From: Gymnothorax reevesii
Lineage: Eukaryota; Chordata; Actinopteri; Anguilliformes; Muraenidae
Assembly: GCA_029721435.1 (NCBI GenBank)
Contig: CM056574.1
Span: 744,001-808,000 of the forward strand
Length of the DNA stretch: 64,000 nucleotides
Reading direction: 5' to 3'
The notes beneath the pieces were generated by a model that made no database searches, was not told where the DNA came from, and saw only the letters and a program-made list of their open reading frames with translations. Below, one piece after another: positions 1 to 14,225 of the stretch (position 1 is the stretch's first letter; every line of letters starts with the position of its first letter). A program made the position numbers and the translations under genes.

Positions 1-1120
1 GCAGTGTCGGGACATCAGGGGTGAGGTCGGACATCAGGGGGGTGGGGACTGATGTCCTGCACTCCGCAGCGAGGGCTCACTCCTTCCGTGAGCTGTCCTA
101 TAATTGGCACGGACCTGCCTTCTAAAGGAGTAGAAATTGCGTCGTGTAGCTTTGCTTATCATTTTATTAACAATCAAGTAAATGGAACGCTGTTTGAAAA
201 CTATCCACATGTAGAAATATTTACTTTTTGAATATAAGCATATTTTATACTTCTAAATAGCTTTCAAATCCTCAATTAAACCTACCCTACTATTCTTTAA
301 AAATGGAAGATCATAAAATTGGACTGAAAAGGACAACATGCAAAGTAGGATTTTAATAAATACAATGTTGGAACATTTGTCTTTCAAACGTAAAGAAATT
401 CAGCGGTGATCTCCTAAAACACCCAAAAGACTCCATGAAGTACGAGGGTCCACATACCTTATGATCAACTATAGAAGACAATTTCATACTTGTATCAACA
501 CCATACACTTGAGTCACAAACACAGCCGTAGAGAGACGAAAGAAGTTCGTAACAATTATTATCGTTGAAATTTGTAGTTTGTGCCTTTGGTTGAAAAATA
601 CGAAGTAAAATTCTCCCTTCAAATAAGAGTTTTTTTTTTCATGATCCTTTGATTGGAATGATGTGGACGGCAAGCAGTGTGCCAATCAACCAGTGGACCA
701 AATATACCTTAGAGAAAAAAGGGTGATGAAGTAACGTGTGCACGGGGAAAGGATAGGTACATTTTTCAAATTATCTGCCACACTGCTAAAGTTTTAAACG
801 GTGGAAACAGCGGGCCTATTTTGCGAAAGCTGCCAGTCCTGACGAAAACGAGCGACGTAAGTACTGATCTCCACTAGACGGATGCAAACGAACGGAACCC
901 ATATTAACTGTGCTACCGGCTTCACAATGAAGAGCTATTACATCACAGTCAGTCAGTTCCAGGATGTTCAAAAGTATTTTTTGTCCAATCATCTCTCTCC
1001 TCGGTCTTGTGAATCTATTTTGAAAATCCCTATAGTTCTTCACGGGATAGTTCAGTTGCCTGTTTTAAATGTTCACGTTTTTAATCATTTGTCATTTTTT
1101 CAAGTGGCTCTCCGTAAGGT
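1..1120 (-). other. phox2b: phox2b 3' UTR and downstream flank
   Basis: This stretch follows the phox2b stop codon on the minus strand and has no coding signal of its own. It is AT-rich, as expected for a vertebrate 3' UTR. The plus-strand open frame at 882-1256 overlaps the end of the coding exon antisense and has no recognisable domain. Two possible poly(A) signals lie on the minus strand (352-357 and 163-168), so the UTR could be about 0.8 to 1.0 kb. The true transcript end cannot be fixed from sequence alone. Confidence 0.5.
163..168 (-). terminator. candidate poly(A) signal AATAAA for phox2b
   Basis: A canonical AATAAA hexamer reads on the minus strand about 955 bases after the stop codon. 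A weaker ATTAAA lies at 352-357. Either could end the phox2b transcript. Such hexamers are common by chance in AT-rich DNA, so this is tentative. Confidence 0.3.
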
Positions 1121-3198
<2,078 letters not shown>

Positions 3199-3402
3199 TT
3201 GAAAAGGCTATTTGGATTAAAAAAGCAGCCTTAAAATATCTATTTCAATGTGTATTAAAACTGCAGGATTTAAATGAAGGCAAAATTAGCTGGGAAATGA
3301 TAGCGGATATTTTTTTTTCTTTTTTTGTTTGTTTCTTTGTTTGAAAGAGGCTTGACTGTAGGTTGATGCGCACTACTCACAGGCTGCCTCAGAACTGGCC
3401 TC

Positions 3403-3408
3403 TTTATA
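3403..3408 (-). promoter_or_regulatory. TATA box of phox2b
   Basis: The minus strand reads CCTATAAAGAGG, a good TATA element, about 205 bases upstream of the ATG. It predicts transcription start near 3375 and a 5' UTR of about 175 nt. The surrounding 3360-3560 is GC-richer than the flanks, as expected for a core promoter. Confidence 0.6.
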
Positions 3409-3720
3409 GGAAGCTGCCTTGTTTTATGAAAAGCCTCCTATGAGCCGCCTCGCCCGAGGTCTCCAGAGCATAGAGTCCTCATAATAAACTTGGCTCTTTC
3501 GACTTCCACAATAGCAAAGCGGTTGGTCTTATTGCTGGCGCTTTTTACATGACAATAACTCATGAGGCTGTTGGGCTGGCACTGGGGGACCTGGCTGCCT
3601 AACCTCGGCATCATTGATTCCCTGCATCTCTAATTAGAATTTAATACCCCGCCATTACGCATCGGGTCCCTACATCTCCTCCTCTAAGCATCCCCGTGCC
3701 CTTTAATTCAATCAAACCAC
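3409..3720 (-). promoter_or_regulatory. phox2b proximal promoter region with homeodomain-type sites
   Basis: This stretch lies directly upstream of the TATA box and holds TAATTAG at about 3631 and TTTAATAC shortly after, which are core homeodomain-binding motifs. PHOX2B is reported to regulate its own promoter in mammals, so such sites are plausible. That they function here is inference. Conservation across fish genomes would be the test. Confidence 0.4.
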
Positions 3721-4242
3721 TTGGAAATAATGAAAGTTGGGTGACGATTCTCCCTGATCCAATTCTCCCCGAGCTTTTAAGCCTTTTAACTGATCATATA
3801 CCTTGGCCTCAAAGTTTAGACGCTATTTCCCCTCTTCCATCCCCTACTTTTCTTGGCTATAAGTTTGGGGCCCGGGCGACCCGCCGCAGCTTCCTTGTGT
3901 TACCCGCTCAATTTAAGAGCAAACCGTCTCTCGGAGCGCGTGAAAGGCCTGAGAGACGGGGACGGTGCGAGTTCTGTAGCGTCGGCCGCCTGCCTCCACC
4001 GTCTGTCCTTTTCATATCGCTATGGAGTCCATAGTATTCATTTTTGTAACTCATAAAACAACAACAACAAAAACAATAATAATGATAATAAAAAAAATAA
4101 AGAAGTAGCCTATTATTACAAATAAAATTAGTAGGCTTATTACAAAAAGCCATGACAGAAGTAACAATGATTATTCGGCTATTACAACGTAAGTGGGATA
4201 CTTTCACCCAAAATTATATTTATATCATCGCCATAAAAATGA

Positions 4243-4248
4243 CCATTC

Positions 4249-4282
<34 letters not shown>

Positions 4283-4294
4283 ATTATTATTATT
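4243..4294. repeat. (GAT)n-(TTA)n microsatellite
   Basis: About ten GAT/ATG units pass directly into TTA units. Confidence 0.9.
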
Positions 4295-5169
4295 TAATTG
4301 TTAGAAAAGTGGTTCCCAGCGTCAGTCCTGGAGGCCACTGAGTATTATGTATTATGTTTGTTGTAACAAGTCGTTAATTTGTCTTAATTATTCGCATTTC
4401 ATGTTTAAAGCTATTACTTATCCCCCTGTCGACAGAAATATCCATTCATGCAATGAAAAGCGAAAAATTCATATTCACGTTGTGATATATTGAAACAACT
4501 GCATTAAGAGAGGAAAAATAAACTAATCAAATCAAATTGGCTAATTATTAAGTTCCTTACTGGTATAAACTAAATGGTGCGTGGTCACAAAACCTACCGT
4601 GAATAAAATATATTGTGCATATAAATGATAATGAGTCAAACCTGTTTTGTGTTTTGTAATGAAGTTAAAGCAAACTATTTTGCAAGAACTTGAAACAGGT
4701 CATCAGCAACCTAATATGGAGCTTAATAATTTATCTCCATGTCTAATTTGATTTATTATATTTTATACCCGCAATCTATGGAATTGCCTGCAATATAGAA
4801 AAAATGCATTCCTTATGGCGTGCGTGGGTATTTCTGGCAAAATAAGGCTTAGAAGCGGAATTAGCTGAAACAAACAAAAAATGCGCCTCATTAAAAAAAT
4901 TAACAGTTCCTTATAATTCCACGACTGCAATGGCATTAAAAAAAAAACGCTGCAGACACTGTGGGCCCGCAGGACCGACGTCGGTTCGTCAGATAATTCC
5001 CGACGGCGGCCCTGGCCGGACTGTCCTTCCAGAGTTTTTAACCTCCCAAACACGAATGCAGATGCACTGCCGCTGGGTCTGAGCGTGATAGTCGCCTACT
5101 GGTAAAACGGTCTGAAAGGCCTTGGCGATTGATGATAAATAGGAGGATAAATATTTATCGCAACACTAT

Positions 5170-5450
5170 TTCATTTTAGCCGCGTTTGTTTCGAAAGGGG
5201 TTGCGTCTTATTTGCATAGTGAGTGTTTCAGAAAACAAATTGTGAATATTTTATACGATTTCAACTAGCCTGTAATTCCTTTAATTACATTGATTATTCC
5301 GTTATATGCCCAGTAACAAGTGCGTAATTAAAGTAACGAACTCGTGAAGTCATCATTGCGGTTAGGCCCGGAGTATTAATCGAGTTAAGTGGCTAATATT
5401 GTTAATGTAACACGGCCATCTTAAGTTAGTGTTATTCTCGCTGTTAGTTG
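5170..5450. promoter_or_regulatory. possible conserved non-coding element with an octamer site
   Basis: Complex, non-repetitive sequence containing ATTTGCAT (POU octamer, near 5211) and several TAAT/ATTA cores, including TTTAATTACATTGATTA and TATTAATCGAGTTAAG. This composition is typical of vertebrate developmental enhancers. No alignment was possible, so the call is by appearance only. Confidence 0.3.
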
Positions 5451-6011
5451 ACTTCCACATGGTAAAATAGAGACAGGCTTGAATCTGCCTTATTTCATGT
5501 GACATCCCACCTCTGATACTTTAAGCTCGTTTAGCTACATTTGAAGAATGCAGTGAAATGTCTATCCACCCCTGTCACGTTTATCTAACGAATAAAAGCA
5601 CCAGTTCAGCAGAGATACAGTATCTGCGATCCCCGCGCGGTCCCGAGGAACGATACGGATACCAGCGTTTTGTTGGAGTCATTTTTCTGTTTCCTAATGA
5701 CTTCATTGCTTCTGCTGTTTTACACAACTGAAGTGACAAACCGAGAAATGTCAAGTATTTGTACCTCTTTTTGTATCATCAATGAAAATGGATGTTCACT
5801 CGGTGACAGTCGGCCTACGAAATAAATCGCCACGAATAAAGGTCTCATTCTCCCGTCTCCAGATGGAAATAAAAACGGAGAAACTCGCACTTGAACGTGT
5901 GGCCGTTATGTAAGTTCATTGGCTTTAAGGTCAAAGATTTTTTTTTCCTTGCAGAATCATTCTCTCTCTCTCTCATTTATCATTTATCGCCATTCTTCTT
6001 CTTAATAACAA

Positions 6012-6056
6012 TAATAATAACTTATTTATTTACTTACTTATTTATTTACTTAGCAC
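6012..6056. repeat. (ATA)n/(TTTA)n simple repeat
   Basis: Short ATA-rich tract followed by TTTA/CTTA units. Confidence 0.75.
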
Positions 6057-6451
6057 CTTATATATTTATTTTGTGGGAAAAGGTATGTGGTAGAGCTACG
6101 TTTTTTTTTGCCTTGTCGATGCGGTTCCGCGCTTTTTTTTCCTTGCAGGCGAGTCTCGGCTATACGTTGCAGACCCACTAATGGTTAATTCAATCACAAA
6201 AACCAAAGACCAACTGCCTGTCTGACTTCTGCACGCGTCTGGCGAGGGACAGAGACGCTCGCTTGGAATTAACCTATAAAGCGCACAAACCGCGGAGAAA
6301 CTCTCTGATATTTGCCCGAGACAAAAACAACTTCAGCTTTTCGCTTTAAGACCCGTTTTATTTCTTCTTCTCATTTTACCCGCCCTGCTGATTGCAAGAC
6401 CTACTGTCCACCAAGAACGGAAAAGTCTCAATTTGTGGCTTTATAAATATT

Positions 6452-6484
6452 TGTGTGTGTGTGCGTGTGTGTGTGTGTGTGTGT
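6452..6484. repeat. (GT)n microsatellite
   Basis: About 16 GT units with one GC interruption. Confidence 0.9.
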
Positions 6485-7224
6485 ATGAATGCGTTTGCGT
6501 GAGTGTTTTATATCTAGATATGTAAAACTTTATATAAGTTCTTGCGCAAAATTAAATGATTGAACATCTGATCAATTTAAATTCTGACATATTTTGCAGA
6601 GGAAGGACCACTGAGAATAAAATGTCATCTCGTCAATAGGCCAGTCAGATATTCCGCTAATTTTAGCACTGTTATCACGGAGCAGTCACTATTTGAATAA
6701 AAAACATGCATCTGCATGATTGTAGGATGTGTAGGAGATTGAGGCAAGCACATAGATTATTGTAGTTTTTTTTTCCCTAAATGTGATAAACTGATTACAT
6801 TAATAATAATTTAAACTAGATTTAATAACATAAACATAAATGTTTAATAAAAATAAATGAAGGATATGCCTTCTGAAGTCATAAATTGACGTTGACGCGG
6901 TTTACAAAATAGCCGAAAATGGTTTGAGCCGAAACTATTATTTCTTTTTTGAACACTTGAGCTCGAGTGAGAGAAGAGGCCGTTTAGGCTGTGGGAAAAG
7001 ACAAAAACAAAATGTCTTTGTTAAATCAGGGCGCAAAGATCGAGGTGGTGCATACGCTACGGAAAGCAAAACAAATAATTGCTGTCCAGTTAAACGTAAT
7101 GTCTTACTTTGACCGAGGACGTGGTCCTCAGGCGGAACAAAAGTAATCTGATGCAGGACGTGCTATCATGTCGAGGACATGGAATATATAAATAAAATAT
7201 TAACCATGAAACATTCCTTGGGGC

Positions 7225-7640
7225 CCATTCTTGCCTTTATCGGTTGATTTCTCAATTTAATGTTCGGCCCCGCTTTAAATTCAGCCTATTAACAAATGCT
7301 GCGACAGAAGTTGGTAACTGCCTTGTTAGAATGTCTAAATTACTGGCGTTGAATTCACTTCACGCCTCAATTACCTATTTTTAATTTCTAAATGGAAGAG
7401 GGTATTCGCCCTGCGGCGGTTCAGCGCGAAACATCAAAGAGCGGGGCGGATTATAAAATGAAATCTCTTATTGGCCCAAGCGCGGGGAAAATAGCAGACG
7501 TGCTTCTATTATCCGTCTCACCGCGGTGTGAATAGCAGGACTGTCTGTCTTGTTGGTCCCGTTCCGGAGCAGATAGCCGATCTTTTCCCCCCAATTCACC
7601 CCGCTGCGGGATGAAAAGGCACTTCCTATTGGAAACGTCC
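7225..7640. promoter_or_regulatory. possible conserved non-coding element
   Basis: GC-richer block than its neighbours, with ATTGG (inverted CCAAT), GGGGCGG (GC box) and TTAAT motifs and no repeats or open frame of note. It stands out from the AT-rich, low-complexity surroundings, which suggests constraint. The evidence is composition only. Confidence 0.28.
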
Positions 7641-8895
7641 ATCACTATTAGCGAGTAGGAGCAAAACTTTTGGTCATTTATTTACCGGCTTTGTCCTCTG
7701 ATGCGCTGCTTGAGCTGATTTGATTTGATAGTCAAATTCAGTTTTGACTAATTCTCCCCGCAGTCTTGCGTTATTATTCGGCTAAAGCGTGAACGTGTAG
7801 GCTATTGCATTGCAGCTTCTGTTGGAAATGTGCGATTCTAGTGCATTTAAGATTGGCGTATATATTTCAGATGCAAAATCTATGAATTCTCCGTGTGAAA
7901 CCATATTCAAGAGGGCAGAGAACACTGGTTATTCAAACGGAGAAATACACCGATCAGTGAAATATGCACTGTCCGTCCAAAAAAATCGCCGTAGTAAATA
8001 TTACTATGATTGGATCATTGTTGCAGCAATTAGTATGTTTCTGCAGGCGATAATTATTTGAACCCTGAATGATAAAGAGCGTAGCTTCTCATTTCTTAAA
8101 AGCTCAAGCGTCGGACGTATCCCATGATGCTGCAGTATTTCAGAGGGGCATCAAGCAAAGGAAACAAGGAATGAACAAAACAAGCACGCGGAATAATTTC
8201 TCAAACGAATTTTCCGCCACGAAGTCCTGACCGTCGCCACATTGAAAGTTGTTGGGACGCTCGAGAAGAATACCGAGGGCTTCGACCATTTTCTCGTGAA
8301 GACAAGACCTCAAGTAAAAAAATAAGGCAAATTTGATTGAAAATAAATGCTTTCACGTTGTATATGGTTGTCAAAACAACGACACAACGAATTTGCTCTG
8401 TAATCGAAGCTTGAAAGCTTCAGGGGTTCCAGCAAAATTTTTGTGAGTGAAAGACTTTTTTTTCCCCCACGGGTCATGCACCATACTCTTATCTCGTTGT
8501 GTAAGCTTGAGGAAATTTGCGTCTGCAGCTGATTGCCACGTACACTGTACGTTGACAGTGGTCATTTAAGCCAGTGATATGCATATGAAATGATGGAACT
8601 CAACATGTAGCCAACTTAATTTTGAAGGAGTTGTCGCAGTCTGCCTTCGAGTGCGCCGTATGGGGGAAGCATCTGGCAGAGGGCTGGCAACAGGACGGTC
8701 GAGCAGATGCGCAGATCTGATGCGACATCTGCCCCGGAATAGGATGAGTTGGGACGACAAATTGAATTAGATTCAACCCCTCAGCAGCCCGAGAGTTGCA
8801 CAAAACTAGTGGGTAAATAATGCATCCAAACGCATTGTTTAAACCAAATGGGTTTCTAAACCGCAAGATCGACTAAGGCCATTTTTACTCTGGCA

Positions 8896-8909
8896 ACAAC
8901 AACAACAAC

Positions 8910-8943
<34 letters not shown>
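8896..8943. repeat. (CAA)n(TAA)n microsatellite
   Basis: CAA units followed by about twelve TAA units. Confidence 0.9.
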
Positions 8944-9071
8944 TATTACACCTGCCAATAATGAAATGTAATAATTCATGGTTATTCATGACATGATTGA
9001 TGTTCCAGCCGATATATAATTAAATAAAACTAGAACAAATAAAAATTTATTGGCAGTTAAACGGACGACCA

Positions 9072-9096
9072 GATAGATAGATAGATAGATAGATAA
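9072..9096. repeat. (ATAG)n microsatellite
   Basis: Six tetranucleotide units. Confidence 0.9.
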
Positions 9097-9600
9097 TGTA
9101 AAAAAATTGATCAATATCTAGTAGCTTTGGCTAAACGATACAATTGTTCTTTCTCAGCGGCGAAGGAATGTTTGGCGAATGTCGCCAGCTTCAGGGAGAC
9201 TTTCCACGTGACCACGAGTTTGCGCATCAAGCGCGCTATTAACATGACATTCCCGTCTTGGAGGATGGAATTAGCAGCCTTATTTCTCTGAAAAAAAGCG
9301 CTTCCTCCGCAGAGGCAGTTATTTAAAAAGCCTACTTCAAGCTCGACATGAACAGAAAAATGCAATCGATCGGTCTAATATAAGATTAAAAAATTGTGAT
9401 CATAATTCTCTCCGGTATTCACAAATCTGATTCATAAAGCTGATCAAAAAATGTTGACTTAATTCTTAACGGAGTCTCCTGTCATCTGTTCATTTTATGC
9501 AGTTTAACACTGACCTTCTATAATGGCTTGCTGAATGATGCTGTGGTCGACCAAACATTGGAGGAATTTGGAGCTAATGCTCTTAAACCCAATGTTCACG

Positions 9601-9672
9601 ATAATAATAATATAAATAATTATAATAAAAAATAACAATAATAACTATTATTATTATTATTATTATTATTTC
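9601..9672. repeat. (TAA/ATT)n microsatellite
   Basis: TAA-type units on the left and ATT units on the right, forming an imperfect AT-rich palindrome. Confidence 0.85.
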
Positions 9673-9754
9673 TTTTATTGATCTGTTTATGCATCGGTTA
9701 TGACTGGCTATCCAATGACTTGTTTGAGCTATTGCTTTTCTGTATGAAATCACT

Positions 9755-10245
9755 TCCTGCTGCCGACATCAGCAGCTGCTGCTGTCGGGTGGTGGGCAGG
9801 CAGGTTTTATTTAGCGTTCCGGATTAATTCTCCGCATTAGAGTCTAATTGACAATTATGAGCTGTGTCTCATATATCAGCTGCCTCGCTGTTATTGCGGC
9901 GGAGCGAAATAGCTGCTGGGGAAGTCAGGGTCAGCGCCATTAACCAGTCCCTCCGCCTGACTCCTTAACACGCATACTGCCCAGAGCCATGCTGCCCTGG
10001 GGGGTTAGCTGCGTGAATCTTCCCGTGCGTAGGACTCCGGGGCCCCTTGAGCAAGACGGCCTCATGCATTACTACAATGAAACGAGCCTTTGTGCTCTCT
10101 GGGCTTTAAACGGTATGAAGCGATTAAGGGCCGACAAAACAGAGGGGTCGAAGGCACAAATGATTGAGCGATTTTTAATGTTAATAGCCATCATTGCGCA
10201 ACAGAGGCGTTCCATCCGTAAGAATTGTGATTGAACAAACATTAG
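9755..10245. promoter_or_regulatory. possible conserved non-coding element with E-boxes
   Basis: Complex sequence with two CAGCTG E-boxes (near 9772 and 9877), GGATTAATTC, GTCTAATTGACAATTA and other homeodomain cores. It lies about 6.6 kb upstream of the phox2b start. Proneural bHLH factors act through E-boxes upstream of Phox2b in mammals, so this is the best-looking enhancer candidate in the window. Function is inferred, not shown. Confidence 0.35.
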
Positions 10246-10924
10246 AGCGCGTCACATCAACTCTAAATGCGAATTTTGTGAAATTGATAAAAATACGCTA
10301 CCTTTAAATCATGTAGCCTGTAATGAGAGGCTGGCAAGTGTGAACTCGGTTGTGAAACCGGAATGTTTTAGATAACATTTTATAGATATTTCTATAGCTA
10401 TTGTTAAATGTAAAATTATTGGAGGGTGAGATCTTTGAGTCTTTTCTGTTACCTGTGAGATACACCAGTGTTAATTTAAAGATTTGCGCTCATAACCGAT
10501 AGGCTACTTTCGTCAAATCGAGTCAAAATTTCTTTGCATAACAAATTTAAAATGACCTGGGTCGCTCAAAGAGCTGAAAAGGCTCAAGACACCGAAAACA
10601 TTAAATCTTTTTCATCCAAAGTTCGCAATTTTAGCGGAGGAAAAATCATTGGTCAAAAATGTTAAATTCGTCATATTAGTACAAATCTTTGTTACAAGTC
10701 TAGCTTCAGATTTGAGGATTTAATCAATATTTGTACTGTTCTAACCACAGACAGCATTGGGCACTGGGAATCTTTCCTTTTAATGCCCTAACATTTTGTA
10801 CTCAGGAAGTGCAGCATGTTCCCTTGGGTTCAGAATGGATGAAGGACTCATTTTCTACTGTAGCATGATTTTTGTCATGACCTTCCCTTTAAATCCTGCT
10901 GCAGGGATCAGAAGCCACATTATC

Positions 10925-13400
10925 AGAAGCCACCTATTGTCTCAAACCATAACTCAATCTCTTCAAACCACCATCCTGTTTTGCAAACCATCACCCTCAG
11001 ACCATCACCATATCTCCCAAACCATTACTCTGTCCCCACAAACCATTACATCGTCTCCTCAAAATATCACAGTGTATCCGCAAAACTGTCCCCCTATCTC
11101 TATAAACCATCACCCTTTCACCATATACCATCACCTTATCTCTATAAACCATCAACCTTTCACCATAAACCATCACCCTATCTCTATAAACCATCACCCT
11201 TTCACCATAAACATCACCTTATCTCTATAAACCATCACCCTTTCACCATAAACCATCACCTTATCTCTATAAACCATCACCCTTTCAGCATAAACCATCA
11301 CCTTATCGCTATAAACCATCACCTTTTCACCATAAACCATCACCCCATCTCTATAAACCATCACCCTTTCACCATAAACCATCACCCTATCTCTATGAAC
11401 CATCACCCTTTCACCATAAACCATCACCTTATCTCTATAAACCATCACGCTTTCACCATAAACCATCACCCCATCTCTATAAACCATCACCCTATCTCTA
11501 TAAACCATCACCCTTTCACCATAAATCATCACCTTATCTCTATAAACCATCACCCTTTCACCATAAACCATCACCCCATCTCTATAAACCATCACCCTTT
11601 CACCATAAACCATCATCCTATCTTTATAAACCATCACCCTTTCACCATAAACCATCACTCCATCTCTATAAACCATCACCCTTTCACCGTAAACCATCAC
11701 CCCATCTCTATAAACCATCACCCTTTCACCATAAACCATCACCCTATCTCTATGAACCATCACCCTTTCACCATAAACCATCACCTTATCTCGATAAACC
11801 ATCACGCTTTCACCATAACCATCACCCTATCTCTATAAACCATCACCCTTTCAACATAAACCATCACCTTATCTCTATAAACCATCACCCTTTCACCATA
11901 AACCATCACCCCATCTCTATAAACCATCACCCTTTCACCATAAACCATCATCCTATCTTTATAAACCATCACCCTTTCACCATAAACCATCACCCCATCT
12001 CTATAAACCATCACCCTTTCACCATAAATCATCACCCTCTCTCTATAAACCATCACCCTTTCACCATAAACCATCACCTTATCTCCATAAACTATCACCC
12101 TTTCACCATAAACAATCACCCCATCTCTATAAACCATCACCCTTTCACCATAAACCATCATCCTATCTCTATAAACCATCACCCTTTCACCATAAACATC
12201 ACCCCATCTCTATAAACCATCACCCTTTCACCATAAATCATCACCCTCTCTCTATAAACCATCACCCTTTCACCATAAACCATCACCCTATCTCTATAAA
12301 CCATCACCCTTTCACCATAAATCATCACCCTCTCTCTATAAACCATCACCCTTTCACCATAAACCATCACCCTATCTCTATAAACCATCACCTTTTCACC
12401 ATAAACCATCATCCTATCTCTATAAACCATCACCCTTTCACCATAAATCATCACCCCATCTCTATAAACCATCACCCTTTCACCATAAATCATCACCCTC
12501 TCTCTATAAACCATCACCCTTTCACCATAAACCATCACCCTATCTCTATAAACCATCACCTTTTCACCATAAACCATCACCCCATCTCTATAAACCATCA
12601 CCCTTTCACCATAAATCATCACCCTCTCTCTATAAACCATCACCCTTTCACCATAAACATCACCTTATCTCCATAAACTATCACCCTTTCACCATAAACC
12701 ATCACCTTATCTCTATAAACCATCACCCTTTCACCATAAACCATCACCCCATCTCTATAAACCATCACCCTTTCACCATAAACCATCATCCTATCTTTAT
12801 AAGCCATCACCCTTTCACCATAAACCGTCACAGCATCTCTATAAACCATCACCCTTTCACCATAAATCATCACCCTCTCTCTATAAACCATCACCCTTTC
12901 ACCATAAACATCACCTTATCTCCATAAACTATCACCCTTTCACCATAAACCATCACCTTATCTCTATAAACCATCACCCTTTCACCATAAACAATCACCC
13001 CATCTCTATAAACCATCACCCTTTTACCATAAACCATCATCCTATCTCTATAAACCATCACCCTTTCACCATAAACCATCACCCTTTCACCATAAACCAT
13101 CACCCCATCTCTATAAACCATCACCCTTTCACCATAAATCATCACCCTCTCTCTATAAACCATCACCCTTTCACCATAAACCATTACCCTATCTCTATAA
13201 ACCATCACCCTTTCACCATAAACCATCACCCTATCTCTATTAGCTATCATCTCCATAAGCTTCACACTGTCTCCACAAATAATCTCGCTATCTTCTCAAA
13301 CCCTGACACTACCCTGACATGCCTCAAACTGTCACTCTATCTCAACAAGCCTCCACAAACCATGATAATCTATTAACAGATTTTCCCTCCATCTTCAGAG
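10925..13400. repeat. 42-bp minisatellite (two related 21-mers), about 51 clean copies
   Basis: The core (about 11095-13245) alternates CCATCACCCTTTCACCATAAA-like and CCATCACCTTATCTCTATAAA-like 21-mers, so the true unit is 42 bp. Variants include CCTT/CCCC/CCCTATCT at the same position, and single units are occasionally lost or doubled. On both edges (10925-11095 and 13245-13400) the units decay gradually into unique DNA. Because 21 is divisible by three, long frames stay open on both strands; they are not genes. Confidence 0.97.
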
Positions 13401-14225
13401 ACCATCTCATTCTCTCACAAAACCAACACACCACAAATTGCCTGTTGCAAATCCTCTGATGCGGCGCATGAGTGGCGTTTTTATGTTATACTTGGACACC
13501 ATCTTTGCCTGCATTCTGATTGTCTTTGACAGTTGTGCTGGATGATGAGCCAAATACAATGACATGAAGGCCGATATTTAAGGTCATTTTTGTGCAAAAC
13601 AGCTCCGGATAACAATGAAGCAGGAGAGATGTGAGCATTAAGTTCTGATTCGTCAACAAATATCAGCAAAAAAGATGTGTGAGAAAACCTTTATTTCGTA
13701 TTTGGGTTAATGCTTCAGAAGGAATAGTGACTTATAATTTTATTGGAATTAAATTGATTGTGCAATATTCTGTGGTATTTTAAAATGACTTCACAGCCAT
13801 GCTGGAAATGCTGCTCACTTGAAAGCTTACACATGACTTCATTTTTACTGCACAGAGCACTGTATGCAGGCTTCATTTTATGACTCTAATTTCTGCTTTC
13901 TTCTGAGTCAGCTGCAGACTTCCTCTCGCCCAGAGGCCTGTGTGCACCAGGGTCACCACACAAACTCCAACAAGTGCGCTCTGTGGACCGACTGCTGCAG
14001 TCATGTCAGAAACAGCGGCCTGCTGCTCCCTCAAGTCCACAGGCTCAATAAATCAAATGTGAGCGATGTCATAATCTGAGACAGATACATTTGTCTTTCT
14101 GGGAATTCATTGTTTCAGTTGGGCCATCATCAGACCGGAGTGGATCAGAAGGCAGGATGCAGCAGTGATGAACAGAGCTGCTGTACATTTCTCACCACCA
14201 GTCTCTGGACCTGCCCAACTAGCTC
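13401..14225. other. intergenic, nothing recognised
   Basis: Apparently unique DNA between two tandem arrays. Open frames of up to 71 codons have no domain, splice context or family resemblance that I recognise. Confidence 0.5.

Larger units (their letters stand above)
3721..10800. other. phox2b upstream intergenic DNA, no second gene
   Basis: No spliced exon, RNA gene or large transposon is recognisable in these 7 kb. Open frames here are short, AT-rich and without domains. The region holds microsatellites and several GC-richer, complex blocks listed separately as possible conserved elements. This long non-coding upstream span fits a developmental transcription factor with distal enhancers. 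Confidence 0.6.

Noticed and set aside
4763..6181. Short open frames of 90-96 codons upstream of phox2b
   Set aside because: AT-rich, hydrophobic by composition, without domains or splice context. They are chance frames in non-coding DNA.
10981..13265. Long open frames in the 42-bp array on both strands (up to 285 codons)
   Set aside because: The unit is a multiple of three with no stops. Frames are open on both strands at once, and codons repeat without domain, splice or start context.
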